From JBMOKU01 sp049324315 (lineage in GTDB: Bacteria > Bacillota > Clostridia > Peptostreptococcales > Thermotaleaceae), in NCBI GenBank assembly GCA_049324315.1, contig JBMOKU010000009.1, forward strand, positions 61,720 to 125,719: a DNA stretch of 64,000 nt. The letters are read 5' to 3'. Positions 16,310 to 24,535 of the stretch are shown here, in pieces (within the stretch, counting starts at the first letter, position 1; every line of letters starts with the position of its first letter). The notes under the pieces are model-generated. The model searched no databases. It was not told the DNA's origin and worked only from the letters and a program-made list of their open reading frames with translations. Made by a program: the position numbers and the translations under genes.

Positions 16310-17380
16310 ATGAAAATGACGCTAAGATGGTTTGGAAGCAAGCATGACACTGTGACCTTAGAGCAAATTAGACAGATACCTGGTTGCGTAGGTGTTATTA
16401 CAACGCTGTATGATTCCAAACCTGGAGAAGTATGGAGCGGAGACGCCATCAGAGCAATGAAGGAAGAAGTAGAGGCAGTAGGCCTAGAGGTTAGTGGCAT
16501 TGAGAGTGTAAATATTCATGATGATATAAAAATTGGCCTCCCTACAAGGGACAAATATATCGCAAATTATATCGAAACCCTTGAAAATTTAGGGAAGGAA
16601 GGTATAGACCTGGTGTGCTATAACTTCATGCCTGTATTTGACTGGACAAGATCAGACCTTGCCAAGGAAAGACCTGACGGGTCCACAGTCCTTTCCTATG
16701 ATCAAGAGCTTATCGATAGAATCGATCCGGCTAAGATGTTTGAAGAGATGGACGCAAATTCCAATGGATTTGCCTTGCCAGGTTGGGAGCCGGAAAGACT
16801 GGCAAGGGTTAAAGAATTATTTGAGATGTATAAGGGCGTAGATGAAAAAAATTTATTTGAAAATCTTGTATACTTCCTAAAGTCAATCATGCCAACCTGC
16901 GAAAAATACGGAATAAAGATGGCTGTGCATATGGACGACCCCGCATGGTCTGTATTTGGCTTACCAAGAATCATAAACAATAAAGAAAATATTCAAAGAA
17001 TACTGGATGCAGTTCCAGTTGTAAACAACGGATTAACCCTATGTACAGGATCTCTGGGGTCTAATCCTAACAATGATATCCCGGATATGATTAGAAGTTT
17101 TAAGGGAAGAATTCACTTTGCCCATGTTAGAAACCTCATACATCTTGGACCCGGTAAGTTTGATGAGGCAGCCCACCTTTCCTCTGATGGTTCATTAGAT
17201 ATGTATGAAATTATGAAGGCCCTTTATGACATTGGTATGGAGGGACCTGTCAGACCTGACCACGGAAGAATGATTTGGGGCGAGAAGGCTATGCCGGGTT
17301 ATGGCTTATATGATAGAGCTTTAGGGGCAGTCTATTTAAATGGTATATGGGAAACCATCGTAAAATCAGGTAAGAAATAA
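16310..17380 (+). CDS. uxuA: Mannonate dehydratase
   Basis: A 356-residue TIM-barrel enzyme that dehydrates D-mannonate to 2-keto-3-deoxy-D-gluconate. Recognisable family motifs are the start 'MTLRWFGSKHDTVTLEQIRQIPG', 'CYNFMPVFDWTRSDL', 'MAVHMDDPAWSVFGLPRI', 'TLCTGSLGSNPNND', 'IHFAHVRN' and 'RPDHGRMIWGE'. The His/Cys/Asp metal ligands are all present. The length fits Firmicute UxuA. GAGGGGGAGATGG precedes the ATG. Its own upstream palindrome (16261-16276) suggests a separate regulated promoter after uxaC. Confidence 0.97.
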   Translation: MKMTLRWFGSKHDTVTLEQIRQIPGCVGVITTLYDSKPGEVWSGDAIRAMKEEVEAVGLEVSGIESVNIHDDIKIGLPTRDKYIANYIETLENLGKEGIDLVCYNFMPVFDWTRSDLAKERPDGSTVLSYDQELIDRIDPAKMFEEMDANSNGFALPGWEPERLARVKELFEMYKGVDEKNLFENLVYFLKSIMPTCEKYGIKMAVHMDDPAWSVFGLPRIINNKENIQRILDAVPVVNNGLTLCTGSLGSNPNNDIPDMIRSFKGRIHFAHVRNLIHLGPGKFDEAAHLSSDGSLDMYEIMKALYDIGMEGPVRPDHGRMIWGEKAMPGYGLYDRALGAVYLNGIWETIVKSGKK

Positions 17381-17417
17381 CCAGCTATATAACACGGAAG
17401 AAAGAGAGGTGTCTAAA

Positions 17418-19031
17418 ATGAAATTAAATGTAGATGCTTTAAAGGATGTTGCAGTTTGGGAAAATGCGGGATTCAAGCTTCCTAAATTTAACCTTGAGCA
17501 AGTAAAAGCAAATACGAAAGCACATCCTAACTGGATTCATTTTGGTGCAGGCAATATTTTTAGAGCACTTACAGCAAATGCCCAACAAAATATTTTAAAT
17601 GAAGGAAAAAGTGACAAGGGGATTATTGTAGCAGAGGGTTTTGACTATGAAATTATTGAGAAAATGTATAAGCCTCATGACAACCTTAGTGTCCTTGTTA
17701 CCCTAAAGGCCAACGGAAGCATCGAAAAGACTGTTATTGCCAGTGTTGTGGAGTCTTTGGTTGTAAATGCTCAAAATGAAGAAAGCTGGGAAAGGTTAAA
17801 AGAAATTTTCGTAAATCCAAGCTTGCAAATGGTAAGCTTTACAATCACTGAAAAGGGATATAGTCTACATGATGCTAAGGGCGAATACTTACCTGCTGTC
17901 GCAGAGGATTTTAAAAATGGTCCGCAAAGTCCAGTGAGCTATATCGGTAAATTATCCTCCCTCGTTTATGAGAGATATATAAGCGGCAAACAACCTATTG
18001 CCTTAGTAAGTATGGATAACTGTTCCCACAATGGCACGAGACTTTATCATGCGGTAAATACCTTTACCGAAAAGTGGGTAGAGGAGGGGCTGGTAGATGA
18101 AGGCTTTGAAGCTTATATCAATGATCCTGCATCTGTATCCTTCCCGTGGACGATGATTGATAAAATCACGCCAAGGCCTGATCCGAGCGTAAGAGAGATG
18201 CTTAAAAAGGGTGATTTTGAAGATGTAGAGGATGTGATTACATCAAAAAATACCTATGTAGCTCCCTTTGTAAATGCCGAGGAGCCGGAGTATCTGATCA
18301 TAGAGGATATATTTCCTAACGGAAGACCGAACCTTGAAGAGGCCGGAATCATTTTCACAGATAGAGAAACCGTTGACAAGGTGGAGAAGATGAAGGTCTG
18401 CACCTGCCTAAATCCCCTTCACACAGCCCTTGCCATATACGGTTGTTTGTTAGGGTACACATTGATTTCAAGGGAAATGGAAGACCTTGAATTAAAGACC
18501 CTTGTAGAGAAAATAGGTTATGTAGAAGGGTTACCCGTGGTGGTTAATCCTGGGATTATTGATCCGAAGAAATTTATTGACGAAGTACTTCACGTAAGAA
18601 TTCCAAACCCATTTATGCCTGATACGCCACAAAGAATTGCAACAGATACTTCTCAAAAGCTAGGTATCCGCTTTGGAGAAACGATAAAGGCCTATATGGA
18701 AAGAGAAAATCTACATGTTACGGATTTAAAGCTTATTCCCCTTGTTCTGGCTGGATGGTGTAGATACCTCATGGGTGTGGATGATAATGGGAACCAAATG
18801 GAACTAAGTCCAGATCCCCTCCTTGAGGAGGTAACACCCTATGTTGCATCGATTGCCATTGGTGATAAAGGGCCCTTCCATGAACCGCTTAAACCGATCT
18901 TATCCAATGCTGCCATCTTTGGCATAGATCTTTATGAAGCAGGCCTAGGTGAGATCGTAGAAAGTTATTTTGAAGAGTTGATAGCATCAGAGGGCGCGGT
19001 CAGAGAAACGTTAAAGAAATATGTTTACTAG
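17418..19031 (+). CDS. uxuB: Fructuronate reductase (mannitol dehydrogenase family)
   Basis: A 537-residue NAD-dependent polyol/uronate dehydrogenase. The N-terminal Rossmann part contains 'NWIHFGAGNIFRA'; the catalytic Lys/Asn/His set of the family appears in 'SFPWTMIDKITPRP' and 'CLNPLHTALAIYGCLLGY'. It would reduce D-fructuronate to D-mannonate, the substrate of UxuA. The ATG at 17418 is preferred to the GTG at 17409 because AGAGAGG then sits eight bases upstream. It lies 37 bases after uxuA, so the two are cotranscribed. A tagaturonate reductase (UxaB) is an alternative, but the coupling to uxuA favours UxuB. Confidence 0.88.
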   Translation: MKLNVDALKDVAVWENAGFKLPKFNLEQVKANTKAHPNWIHFGAGNIFRALTANAQQNILNEGKSDKGIIVAEGFDYEIIEKMYKPHDNLSVLVTLKANGSIEKTVIASVVESLVVNAQNEESWERLKEIFVNPSLQMVSFTITEKGYSLHDAKGEYLPAVAEDFKNGPQSPVSYIGKLSSLVYERYISGKQPIALVSMDNCSHNGTRLYHAVNTFTEKWVEEGLVDEGFEAYINDPASVSFPWTMIDKITPRPDPSVREMLKKGDFEDVEDVITSKNTYVAPFVNAEEPEYLIIEDIFPNGRPNLEEAGIIFTDRETVDKVEKMKVCTCLNPLHTALAIYGCLLGYTLISREMEDLELKTLVEKIGYVEGLPVVVNPGIIDPKKFIDEVLHVRIPNPFMPDTPQRIATDTSQKLGIRFGETIKAYMERENLHVTDLKLIPLVLAGWCRYLMGVDDNGNQMELSPDPLLEEVTPYVASIAIGDKGPFHEPLKPILSNAAIFGIDLYEAGLGEIVESYFEELIASEGAVRETLKKYVY

Positions 19032-19103
19032 AGGTTTTTTTGAAAAAAGTAAAGAACGTTAGAATGTTAAACATAAAAACAGAATGAAGATCTTAAGCAC
19101 CAG

Positions 19104-19147
19104 AAAGTAGCAGGGCAAGATTACATAATCTTGCCCTGCTACTTTTT
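19104..19147. terminator. Bidirectional terminator between uxuB and the Sec-glutaredoxin gene
   Basis: AAAGTAGCAGGGCAAGATT pairs perfectly with AATCTTGCCCTGCTACTTT across a 4-base loop, with A and T runs on both sides. It serves convergent genes. The stem resembles those beside the LysM-tail fragments (for example at 39028-39085). Confidence 0.92.
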
Positions 19148-19373
19148 AAGGAAAAATTTTATCTAATTTTTCTTTATCAAAGCCCACAATAAATTCTCCA
19201 TTGACCTTTACAGCAGGGACACCCATGATTCTGTTTTGCATTAATTCTTTTCTGCCATCTGGGTTGCTTCCTATATCGATCTCATCAAATTGAACCCCTT
19301 TTTGTGAAAGATACTCCTTCACTGTTGGACAATGAGGTCATGTTTTTGTGGTAAATACCTTTACTTCTGCCAT
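19146..19373 (-). CDS. Glutaredoxin-like selenoprotein with in-frame UGA (Sec) in the active site
   Basis: Read through one TGA codon (19338-19340), the minus strand encodes a 75-residue glutaredoxin/NrdH-like thiol-disulfide protein. The N terminus is MAEVKVFTTKT-U-PHCPTVKEYL and later motifs are GVPAVKVNGEFIVGF. The TGA is exactly where the first Cys of the CPHC redox motif should be, so it probably codes for selenocysteine (Sec12; Cys15 intact). Just downstream, ATTGT / ACAGT and CCT / AGG can form a small hairpin, as expected for a bacterial SECIS element. The ATG at 19373 has AAAGGAG eight bases upstream. The frame is intact apart from the TGA, and the cis-Pro motif is present. Standard gene calling would miss it. 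Confidence 0.85.
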
Positions 19374-19608
19374 TTTCATAACTCCTTTCAATAATCGGTA
19401 TACGAATGAGAGAACACTTATTAACTACTATACCCTTTTTTAGAAGTATTATCACAAATTGTACGAATTTCCTGTAGCGTATTTAGCATAGATGTAGCTT
19501 CTAAATATAGAATAAGTACCTGAAACTTTTTCAAAATGAAATCGTCTATATATAAAAGCATAATTTTAAAGAGGAGTTTTATTTGAAAAAATGAATATAT
19601 AAGTACTA

Positions 19609-19770
19609 ATGGCGATAGCAGTAATCATTTGGGCAGCCTTTTCTCCAAATGAGTGTATTCAAGAAGTAGAATTGGAATATATTAATACGATAAAGATTAC
19701 AGAAAACGGTAGGCCTTTAGATATAGAGCATGCAGCCAGTCGATCTCAAAGAAGATATGATAAAAAATAA
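19609..19770 (+). pseudogene. Small frame, probable remnant of a secreted or lipoprotein gene
   Basis: A 53-codon frame reads MAIAVIIWAAFSPNE at its start, like the end of a signal peptide, and ends in RSQRRYDKK. The likely original start, TTGAAAAAA after GAGGAG at 19571, is separated from it by stops (TGAATATATAAG), which suggests a frameshifted gene. No family recognised. It could also be a translated short peptide, but the displaced ribosome binding site argues against it. Confidence 0.35.
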
Positions 19771-19807
19771 TTTGAGAATAAGAATTGTACAAGAGGGGTG
19801 AAATATA

Positions 19808-21601
19808 ATGAGACGTTTGAAAGAAGTTTTAATCAACAGTATTAAAGGAATCTCTCTAGCGGGATTTCGTTTTCCAATGACAGTGGTTAGCTTATTGGCA
19901 GCGGCTGCGATTATTTTTAGATTGATCGCGATTGATGGGACACTGCCAGTGATGCTTCAAAAGCTGATTTTTACGTTTGTAGTAGGTGCGGTTCTTGGTA
20001 TGGCGGCACAATTCACAGTTGAAAGATTTCAGAAGCTTTCCGGAAAACGGGTTTTGGTCTATGGGGCTGCATTACTACTCCTTGTAGGTTACTTTCTGAT
20101 TTTATTGCCTGCACCCGAAATTAGTGCTGAGATAACAGTAAGAAGTCTGGTTGCAGTCTTTGCGTTAGTTTGCATGGTACTATGGATTCCGCCCTATAAG
20201 TCGGATGTTAACTTCAACTTGGTTGCCCTCGTTCACTTTAAATCTGTTTTTACTTCTGTGCTCTATTCAGCTGTTCTTTCGGCAGGAATTGCAGCCATTA
20301 TTGGAACCATTGACATTTTGCTTTTTAAAGTCAATCATGATACGTATGCCTACACCATGACAATCATCTGGGTGGTATTTGCTCCTGTCTATTATTTATC
20401 ACTCCTGCCAAGATTTAACTCAGAATCTGAAGCAGATCAAAGCATGATGGAACGTGCCAGCAGCTATCCAAAATTCCTTGATATTCTGATCTCGAATATC
20501 GCAATTCCTTTAATCACCGCCTATACGCTGGTGTTGATCGCTTATTTTCTAAAGATCCTTTTTACACGTACGTGGCCTTCTGGGCAGGTTGGACCAATGG
20601 TATTGATTTACTCCATCGCTGGTCTTTTGATTTTTGTCCTATCAAGTTTACTCGAAAATCGATTTGCTTTATTTTATCGTAAGATATTTCCAAAAGTTCT
20701 CATTCCTGTTGTTATCATGCAGTTAATCTCTGTTGGTATTCGTTTGAATACCTATGGTGTAACTGAGTCAAGATACTATATGGCCATCTTTGGTGTCTTT
20801 TCAATCATAGCGGGTGTGATTTTAAGTTTCAGCCCGGTTTCAAAAAATGGACGAATTGCTTTGCTTGCTGCTGCCTTCGCAATTATTTCAATCATTCCCC
20901 CGGTGGATGCCTTTACCGTCTCTCGTCGCAGCCAAATTAACAGAATTGAATCCATCCTTGAAAATGAAGGGATGCTTATTGATGATAAAATTATCAAGAA
21001 AGAGGATGCATCTGAATATACGAAAGTTGAGACGACGAATATTTTGCAGTATCTCGAAAGAAGCAGTTCCCTGGAGTATATTGACTGGCTGCCAGAGGAT
21101 TTTACAATCTATCAGGATATGAAATCAACATTTGGCTTTGAGCCGACGTATCCTGCCTATACAGGTGGAGATCAACGATATATGAATGTTTCACTGGATG
21201 TACAGCAACCTTTACCAGTTTCAGGATATGATGTTTTACTCAATGCTTTTGTGGGAAGATATACGAGCGAAAAAGAAATGGAAGACCTTGATTTTGAACT
21301 GAACGGTAAGACTTATCGATTGAATGTGAATAGAATTTCCAATGATGAAGTACGTGTTTCCATCTTAGATTCAACGGGTATTGAGCTTGTTGGAACAGGT
21401 CTCAATGAATTTGCTCAAGGAATCGTTGGTGAAACAAATGTGACTAAGGAAGCGTTATCGCCAGAAGAGATGAGCTTCGATGTCATGCAAAATGAGTATA
21501 AATTGAAGATTATTTTTCAGAATATCAGTTATACATCAGGAAGTGGTCCTGATTCAGGCGCTGATTATGCGATCTATGTTTTGTTTGCAGCACCTAAGTG
21601 A
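19808..21601 (+). CDS. DUF4153-type polytopic membrane protein
   Basis: A 597-residue protein. The first 370 residues contain about nine to ten hydrophobic helices, with 'LVALVHFKSVFTSVLYSAVLSAGIAAIIGTIDILLF' and 'ISNIAIPLITAYTLVLIAYFLKIL' typical of DUF4153 (DUF4173-like) proteins. The last 220 residues form a soluble, probably extracellular, domain with no recognised family. AGAGGGGTG precedes the ATG. The function is unknown. The small metallopeptidase gene follows 47 bases later and may be cotranscribed. Confidence 0.8.
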   Translation: MRRLKEVLINSIKGISLAGFRFPMTVVSLLAAAAIIFRLIAIDGTLPVMLQKLIFTFVVGAVLGMAAQFTVERFQKLSGKRVLVYGAALLLLVGYFLILLPAPEISAEITVRSLVAVFALVCMVLWIPPYKSDVNFNLVALVHFKSVFTSVLYSAVLSAGIAAIIGTIDILLFKVNHDTYAYTMTIIWVVFAPVYYLSLLPRFNSESEADQSMMERASSYPKFLDILISNIAIPLITAYTLVLIAYFLKILFTRTWPSGQVGPMVLIYSIAGLLIFVLSSLLENRFALFYRKIFPKVLIPVVIMQLISVGIRLNTYGVTESRYYMAIFGVFSIIAGVILSFSPVSKNGRIALLAAAFAIISIIPPVDAFTVSRRSQINRIESILENEGMLIDDKIIKKEDASEYTKVETTNILQYLERSSSLEYIDWLPEDFTIYQDMKSTFGFEPTYPAYTGGDQRYMNVSLDVQQPLPVSGYDVLLNAFVGRYTSEKEMEDLDFELNGKTYRLNVNRISNDEVRVSILDSTGIELVGTGLNEFAQGIVGETNVTKEALSPEEMSFDVMQNEYKLKIIFQNISYTSGSGPDSGADYAIYVLFAAPK

Positions 21602-21647
21602 AAAACTGATATTGCAACTGACTAATTCAATACAAGGAGTTACCCAT

Positions 21648-22136
21648 ATGGAGCAGCAATCTCATATTAAATGCTACTATCTAGGAAAACCGTATCCCTT
21701 ATATACAAAGGTAGATATATCAATAAAGAAGGTTACTATACAATGGGATGGCAAAGCCTTTATATGCATCAGCCCAAAAGCGGGAGAAGTTGATATTGCA
21801 GATGCCCTCCAAGCCTTTTATATAAAAGCCGGTCGGAAATTCATTGAAGAAAGATTAAAATTATACCAGCCGCACTTTAAGGTAAAATATAAATCATTTT
21901 CTATAGAAAACGACCCAACCAAATGGGGAAGCTGTAGTTCAAATAGACACTTAACTTTTCATTGGAAATTAATCATGTTTCCCCTCAGTGCCATTGACTA
22001 TGTCGTTGTACATGAGCTCTGTCATCTAATCCATATGAATCACGACCGTTCCTTTTGGCGTTTGGTAGGCAAAATTTATCCAAAATACAAAGAAGCTATG
22101 GTTATTCTAGGGACGGAAAAAACTCGAGAGGTGTAG
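21648..22136 (+). CDS. YgjP-like zinc metallopeptidase (DUF45/SprT-like)
   Basis: A 162-residue protein. The zincin motif VVHELCHLIHMNHDRSFW gives the HExxH helix plus the third His, as in the YgjP/DUF45 family; the preceding 'KWGSCSSNRHLTFHWKLIMFP' is also diagnostic. The start is the ATG at 21648, with AAGGAG eight bases upstream. An upstream in-frame start at 21543 would overlap the previous gene and lacks a ribosome binding site. The protein is cytoplasmic and its substrate is unknown; some members sit near restriction systems, but nothing like that is here. Confidence 0.9.
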   Translation: MEQQSHIKCYYLGKPYPLYTKVDISIKKVTIQWDGKAFICISPKAGEVDIADALQAFYIKAGRKFIEERLKLYQPHFKVKYKSFSIENDPTKWGSCSSNRHLTFHWKLIMFPLSAIDYVVVHELCHLIHMNHDRSFWRLVGKIYPKYKEAMVILGTEKTREV

Positions 22137-22150
22137 GCAATATTAAAAAT

Positions 22151-22194
22151 GAAAGTAGAAAGGTAAGGATGAATGAACTTGCCCTTCTACTTTT
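22151..22194. terminator. Terminator beside a LysM-tail fragment
   Basis: GAAAGTAGAA.GG and CC.TTCTACTTTT form an imperfect stem. It lies 15 bases after the metallopeptidase stop and 8 bases from the LysM-tail stop on the other strand, so it would serve both. Confidence 0.7.
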
Positions 22195-22201
22195 ATATTT
22201 T

Positions 22202-22252
22202 CTATCTAGGTATGAGAAGCTTTTGCCCTACATAGATCATATTTGGGTCAAT
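22202..22252 (-). pseudogene. LysM-tail fragment (copy of an L,D-transpeptidase 3' end)
   Basis: The minus-strand frame IDPNMIYVGQKLLIPR-stop matches the C terminus of the intact YkuD/LysM protein (TDPNMIYVGQKLLIPG). The match stops abruptly at about 22252, where a plus-strand flavodoxin fragment (22257-22403) begins. The junction looks like a recombination breakpoint. Confidence 0.8.
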
Positions 22253-22256
22253 AATA

Positions 22257-22403
22257 CAATACGTATTTACAATTCTAACATGCGGTGGAAATGTCGGGAG
22301 TGGTATTAGACGTGTAAATCATATTCTCCAAAGTAATGGCAACAATTTGAGTTATGGTAATTATGTTGTTTTACCCGATTTTACTTCGTTACATTTAGAA
22401 TGA
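22257..22403 (+). pseudogene. Flavodoxin fragment (EFR1-family-like), truncated at 5' end
   Basis: A 48-codon frame without a start reads VFTILTCGGNVGSGIRRVN, then HILQSNGNNLSYGNYVVLPDF, ending in a stop. This matches the middle of flavodoxin domains in EFR1-type ferredoxin-flavodoxin fusions (T.GG..G..L.....L...G..L..G..V.MP). The upstream half and the ferredoxin part are missing. It is joined directly to a LysM-tail fragment. Confidence 0.55.
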
Positions 22404-22568
22404 CACGTATCTCGGCTTTTTCAGTGACCTAGAACTGTCCTTATGACATGTGTATTGAGATAATCTGTAAAATGTGTAAGTTTATCTGTAATATATATAT
22501 TCAAAAAATCCACTACTCAACGTATGATTATTGTAAAAGATACCAGCGAAAGAAGATAGGAGGTAAGT

Positions 22569-23471
22569 ATGGAAAGTATAATCAGAATTGATTCCATATC
22601 CATGCTTCATGAGCTTTTGGGCTATGAAAAACCAAAGCATCCATTGATTACACTAATTCACCTGAATGATATCAATCCGATGATGGAATATCAAAACAGA
22701 CAATTTGTAACCGGCTTTTATACGATATCATTAAAAAACGGTATCAATTGTGATGTCAAATACGGACGTAGCTATTATGATTTTAGCGAAGGAAGTCTGA
22801 TGTTTATGGCGCCCGAACAGGTTATAATGATGGATTACAGCCCTGATAAAACAGTGAAGGAAGGCTGGATGCTGTGTTTTCAACCGGACCTGATCAGGAC
22901 AAGTGAGCTAGGCGGCAAGATAGAACAGTTTACCTTTTTTTCCTATGACGTTAGTGAGGCCCTCCATTTGTCTGAAAAGGAGAAAGAAATCATAACCAAT
23001 ATTGTTGGGACCATCGAAAATGAGTTCAGTCAGAATATCGATGTGTATAGTCATGATCTGATTATCTCAAATATTGAAGTACTATTGAATTATTCCAAGC
23101 GATTTTATGGCAGACAATTCATTACCAGAGCTTCTGCAAATAAAGATGTGATTAGCCGTTTTGATATATTATTGAGAAATTACTTTAGCTCAAAAAGCTT
23201 AGAGGAGAAAGGAATACCCAATGTCAAATACTTGGCAAATGAAATGGGTTACTCAACAAATTATCTAAGTGATCTATTAAAGAAAGAAACTGGTAAGAAT
23301 ACGCAGGAACATATTCATCTTCATTTACTTGAAAAAGCAAAAACATTGCTGCTCGGGACGTCAGAACCAATTTACCAGATTTCTTATATGCTTGGATTTG
23401 AATACCCGGCTCATTTCTCCAAACTCTTCAAATCGAAGACGGGCATGTCACCAATGGCATTTAGAAAATAA
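22569..23471 (+). CDS. AraC-family transcriptional regulator
   Basis: A 300-residue cytoplasmic regulator. The N-terminal cupin-like sensing domain (about residues 25-160) contains 'FTGFYTISLKNG' and 'SLMFMAPEQVIMM'-type strands. The C-terminal double helix-turn-helix (about 205-300) includes 'VKYLANEMGYSTNYLSDLLKKETGKNTQEHI' and 'YQISYMLGFEYPAHFSKLFKSKTGMSPMAFRK'. AGGAGG lies five to seven bases before ATG. Regulators of this type are often next to an oxidoreductase target; here the downstream region (23500-23830) holds only remnants of such genes, so its target may have been lost. Confidence 0.9.
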   Translation: MESIIRIDSISMLHELLGYEKPKHPLITLIHLNDINPMMEYQNRQFVTGFYTISLKNGINCDVKYGRSYYDFSEGSLMFMAPEQVIMMDYSPDKTVKEGWMLCFQPDLIRTSELGGKIEQFTFFSYDVSEALHLSEKEKEIITNIVGTIENEFSQNIDVYSHDLIISNIEVLLNYSKRFYGRQFITRASANKDVISRFDILLRNYFSSKSLEEKGIPNVKYLANEMGYSTNYLSDLLKKETGKNTQEHIHLHLLEKAKTLLLGTSEPIYQISYMLGFEYPAHFSKLFKSKTGMSPMAFRK

Positions 23472-23534
23472 GTAGGTCTCTTATATCGTCTGTTTGATGG
23501 GTTGTGAAAGTAAGTAGAACAGAATTAAAAGGGG

Positions 23535-23610
23535 AATAAGTTATATATCCTAATATTGATGTAACCTCTGAAAGGTTAGCAGAAGTTATGGTAGATGTAG
23601 ATATATACGG
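23535..23610 (+). pseudogene. Short remnant of an oxidoreductase-like gene
   Basis: A plus-strand frame reads PNIDVTSERLAEVMVDVDIYGG, similar to the C-terminal 'YVTT.E.LGKAMI.VA..G' segment of NAD(P)-binding epimerase-like proteins. It has no start and runs into the transpeptidase fragment at 23616. The homology is short and uncertain. Confidence 0.25.
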
Positions 23611-23615
23611 TGGAA

Positions 23616-23714
23616 TACAATGGTTACTTCAGTCCCGATGGGAACGAGACTGTAAACGTAATTAACATCCTGATTATACATCCGGATACATCCATTGGAA
23701 ACGGATTTACCAAT
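23616..23714 (-). pseudogene. L,D-transpeptidase (YkuD) catalytic-core fragment
   Basis: Over 33 codons the minus strand encodes IGKSVSNGCIRMYNQDVNYV and continues to GTEVTIV. It differs from the intact enzyme at 41715-42428 by a single residue (Ser for Ala). The catalytic S-x-G-C-x-R motif is present but both ends of the domain are missing and the flanks are unrelated. The near-identity at protein level suggests a recent or gene-converted copy. Confidence 0.85.
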
Positions 23715-23721
23715 ATATACC

Positions 23722-23832
23722 ACGAGACACAATATCAAAACTGATGATAAAGACGATATACTTGCGGACGAAATAAACATAGAAAAACTAAATAAATGGA
23801 AGTTTAAAAAACTTGACAAACTTGAATATTAA
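23722..23832 (+). pseudogene. C-terminal remnant, flavodoxin-like
   Basis: A frame without a start reads TRHNIKTDDKDDILADEINI then EKLNKWKFKKLDKLEY-stop. The 'I.IEKL.KW' ending resembles the last helix of flavodoxin-like proteins. It abuts the transpeptidase fragment at 23616-23714 and its last codons overlap the -35/-10 region of the tetR promoter. Likely debris. Confidence 0.3.
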
Positions 23833-23855
23833 ACTATAATGAAAGTAACACTTGC
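23813..23855 (+). promoter_or_regulatory. tetR promoter and operator
   Basis: TTGACA (23813-23818), a 16-base spacer and TATAAT (23835-23840) are followed at once by GAAAGTAACACTTGC (23841-23855). This is a one-mismatch version of the perfect palindrome GCAAGTATCACTTGC upstream of the next gene. It suggests autoregulation by the TetR protein. Confidence 0.8.
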
Positions 23856-23872
23856 AAAAAAGGAGAGGGATT

Positions 23873-24460
23873 ATGTCAATTGGAACAAAAAATAAAATTA
23901 TTAATGCAAGTATAAAATTGTTTTCAAGTCAGGGGTATAAAAAGACAACGACAAAGGCTATAGCAGATCTAGCTGGGGTTAATGAAGTAACTATATTTAG
24001 GCAATTTGGTACGAAAACGGGTATATTAGAAGAGATCATAGAAAGTAGAATGACTCACTTGGAAAGTATAAAAGAATATATAAAAAATAAAGCTCAATAT
24101 GATTTACAATTGGACCTTTTCAGTATTGCAGTTATTTATCAAACGTCTATCAAGAGAGATATTCATTTAATTCTAGCACTAGCCAACGAGTTAGGGAGTG
24201 AATTGCATGAACAATTTGGTTGTATACCAAAGGGTTTGAAGATAGTACTTAAAAATTACTTTGAGCTTTATGGAGCAAAGAAAGAACTGAATTTTAATCC
24301 AGAATTTTTGGCAACGTACTTTATATCGGCTAATATAGGGTATATCTTTTTTCAAACGATAACAGGTACGGCAGAAGAAACTAATATTGATGAGGCTTAT
24401 ATTCGAATGACTATTGAATCCTTTGTAAATGGTATTATAAAGAAGAAAGACTTGACATAG
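23873..24460 (+). CDS. TetR-family transcriptional regulator
   Basis: A 195-residue regulator. The N-terminal helix-turn-helix (residues about 8-55: IINASIKLFSSQGYKKTTTKAIADLAGVNEVTIFRQFGTKTGILEEI region) is typical of TetR/AcrR; the C-terminal ligand domain is unassigned. The ATG at 23873 follows AGGAGAGG; an upstream TTG is inside the operator. Matching operators before this gene and before the iron-sulfur protein gene 76 bases downstream indicate that it represses both itself and that gene. Confidence 0.92.
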   Translation: MSIGTKNKIINASIKLFSSQGYKKTTTKAIADLAGVNEVTIFRQFGTKTGILEEIIESRMTHLESIKEYIKNKAQYDLQLDLFSIAVIYQTSIKRDIHLILALANELGSELHEQFGCIPKGLKIVLKNYFELYGAKKELNFNPEFLATYFISANIGYIFFQTITGTAEETNIDEAYIRMTIESFVNGIIKKKDLT

Positions 24461-24484
24461 TAAAGATATTTTTTTACACAAAAT

Positions 24485-24499
24485 GCAAGTATCACTTGC
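24485..24499 (+). promoter_or_regulatory. TetR operator upstream of the QueG-like gene
   Basis: GCAAGTATCACTTGC is a perfect palindrome of two 6-base arms around ATC. It lies 37 bases before the start codon, and a TTGACA sits at 24452-24457 upstream. The matching site at 23841-23855 supports the call. Confidence 0.75.
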
Positions 24500-24535
24500 C
24501 AAAATGCATATTTTGTATGAAAGGATGAAGAGAAA

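Noticed and set aside
19146..19373. Treating the glutaredoxin as a nonsense-mutated pseudogene
   Set aside because: The only stop is TGA at the redox Cys position, everything else is intact and a hairpin follows, so selenocysteine is the simpler reading.
23586..23819. Minus-strand 77-codon frame as an intact transpeptidase
   Set aside because: Only 33 internal codons are homologous; the domain ends and the catalytic His segment are missing.
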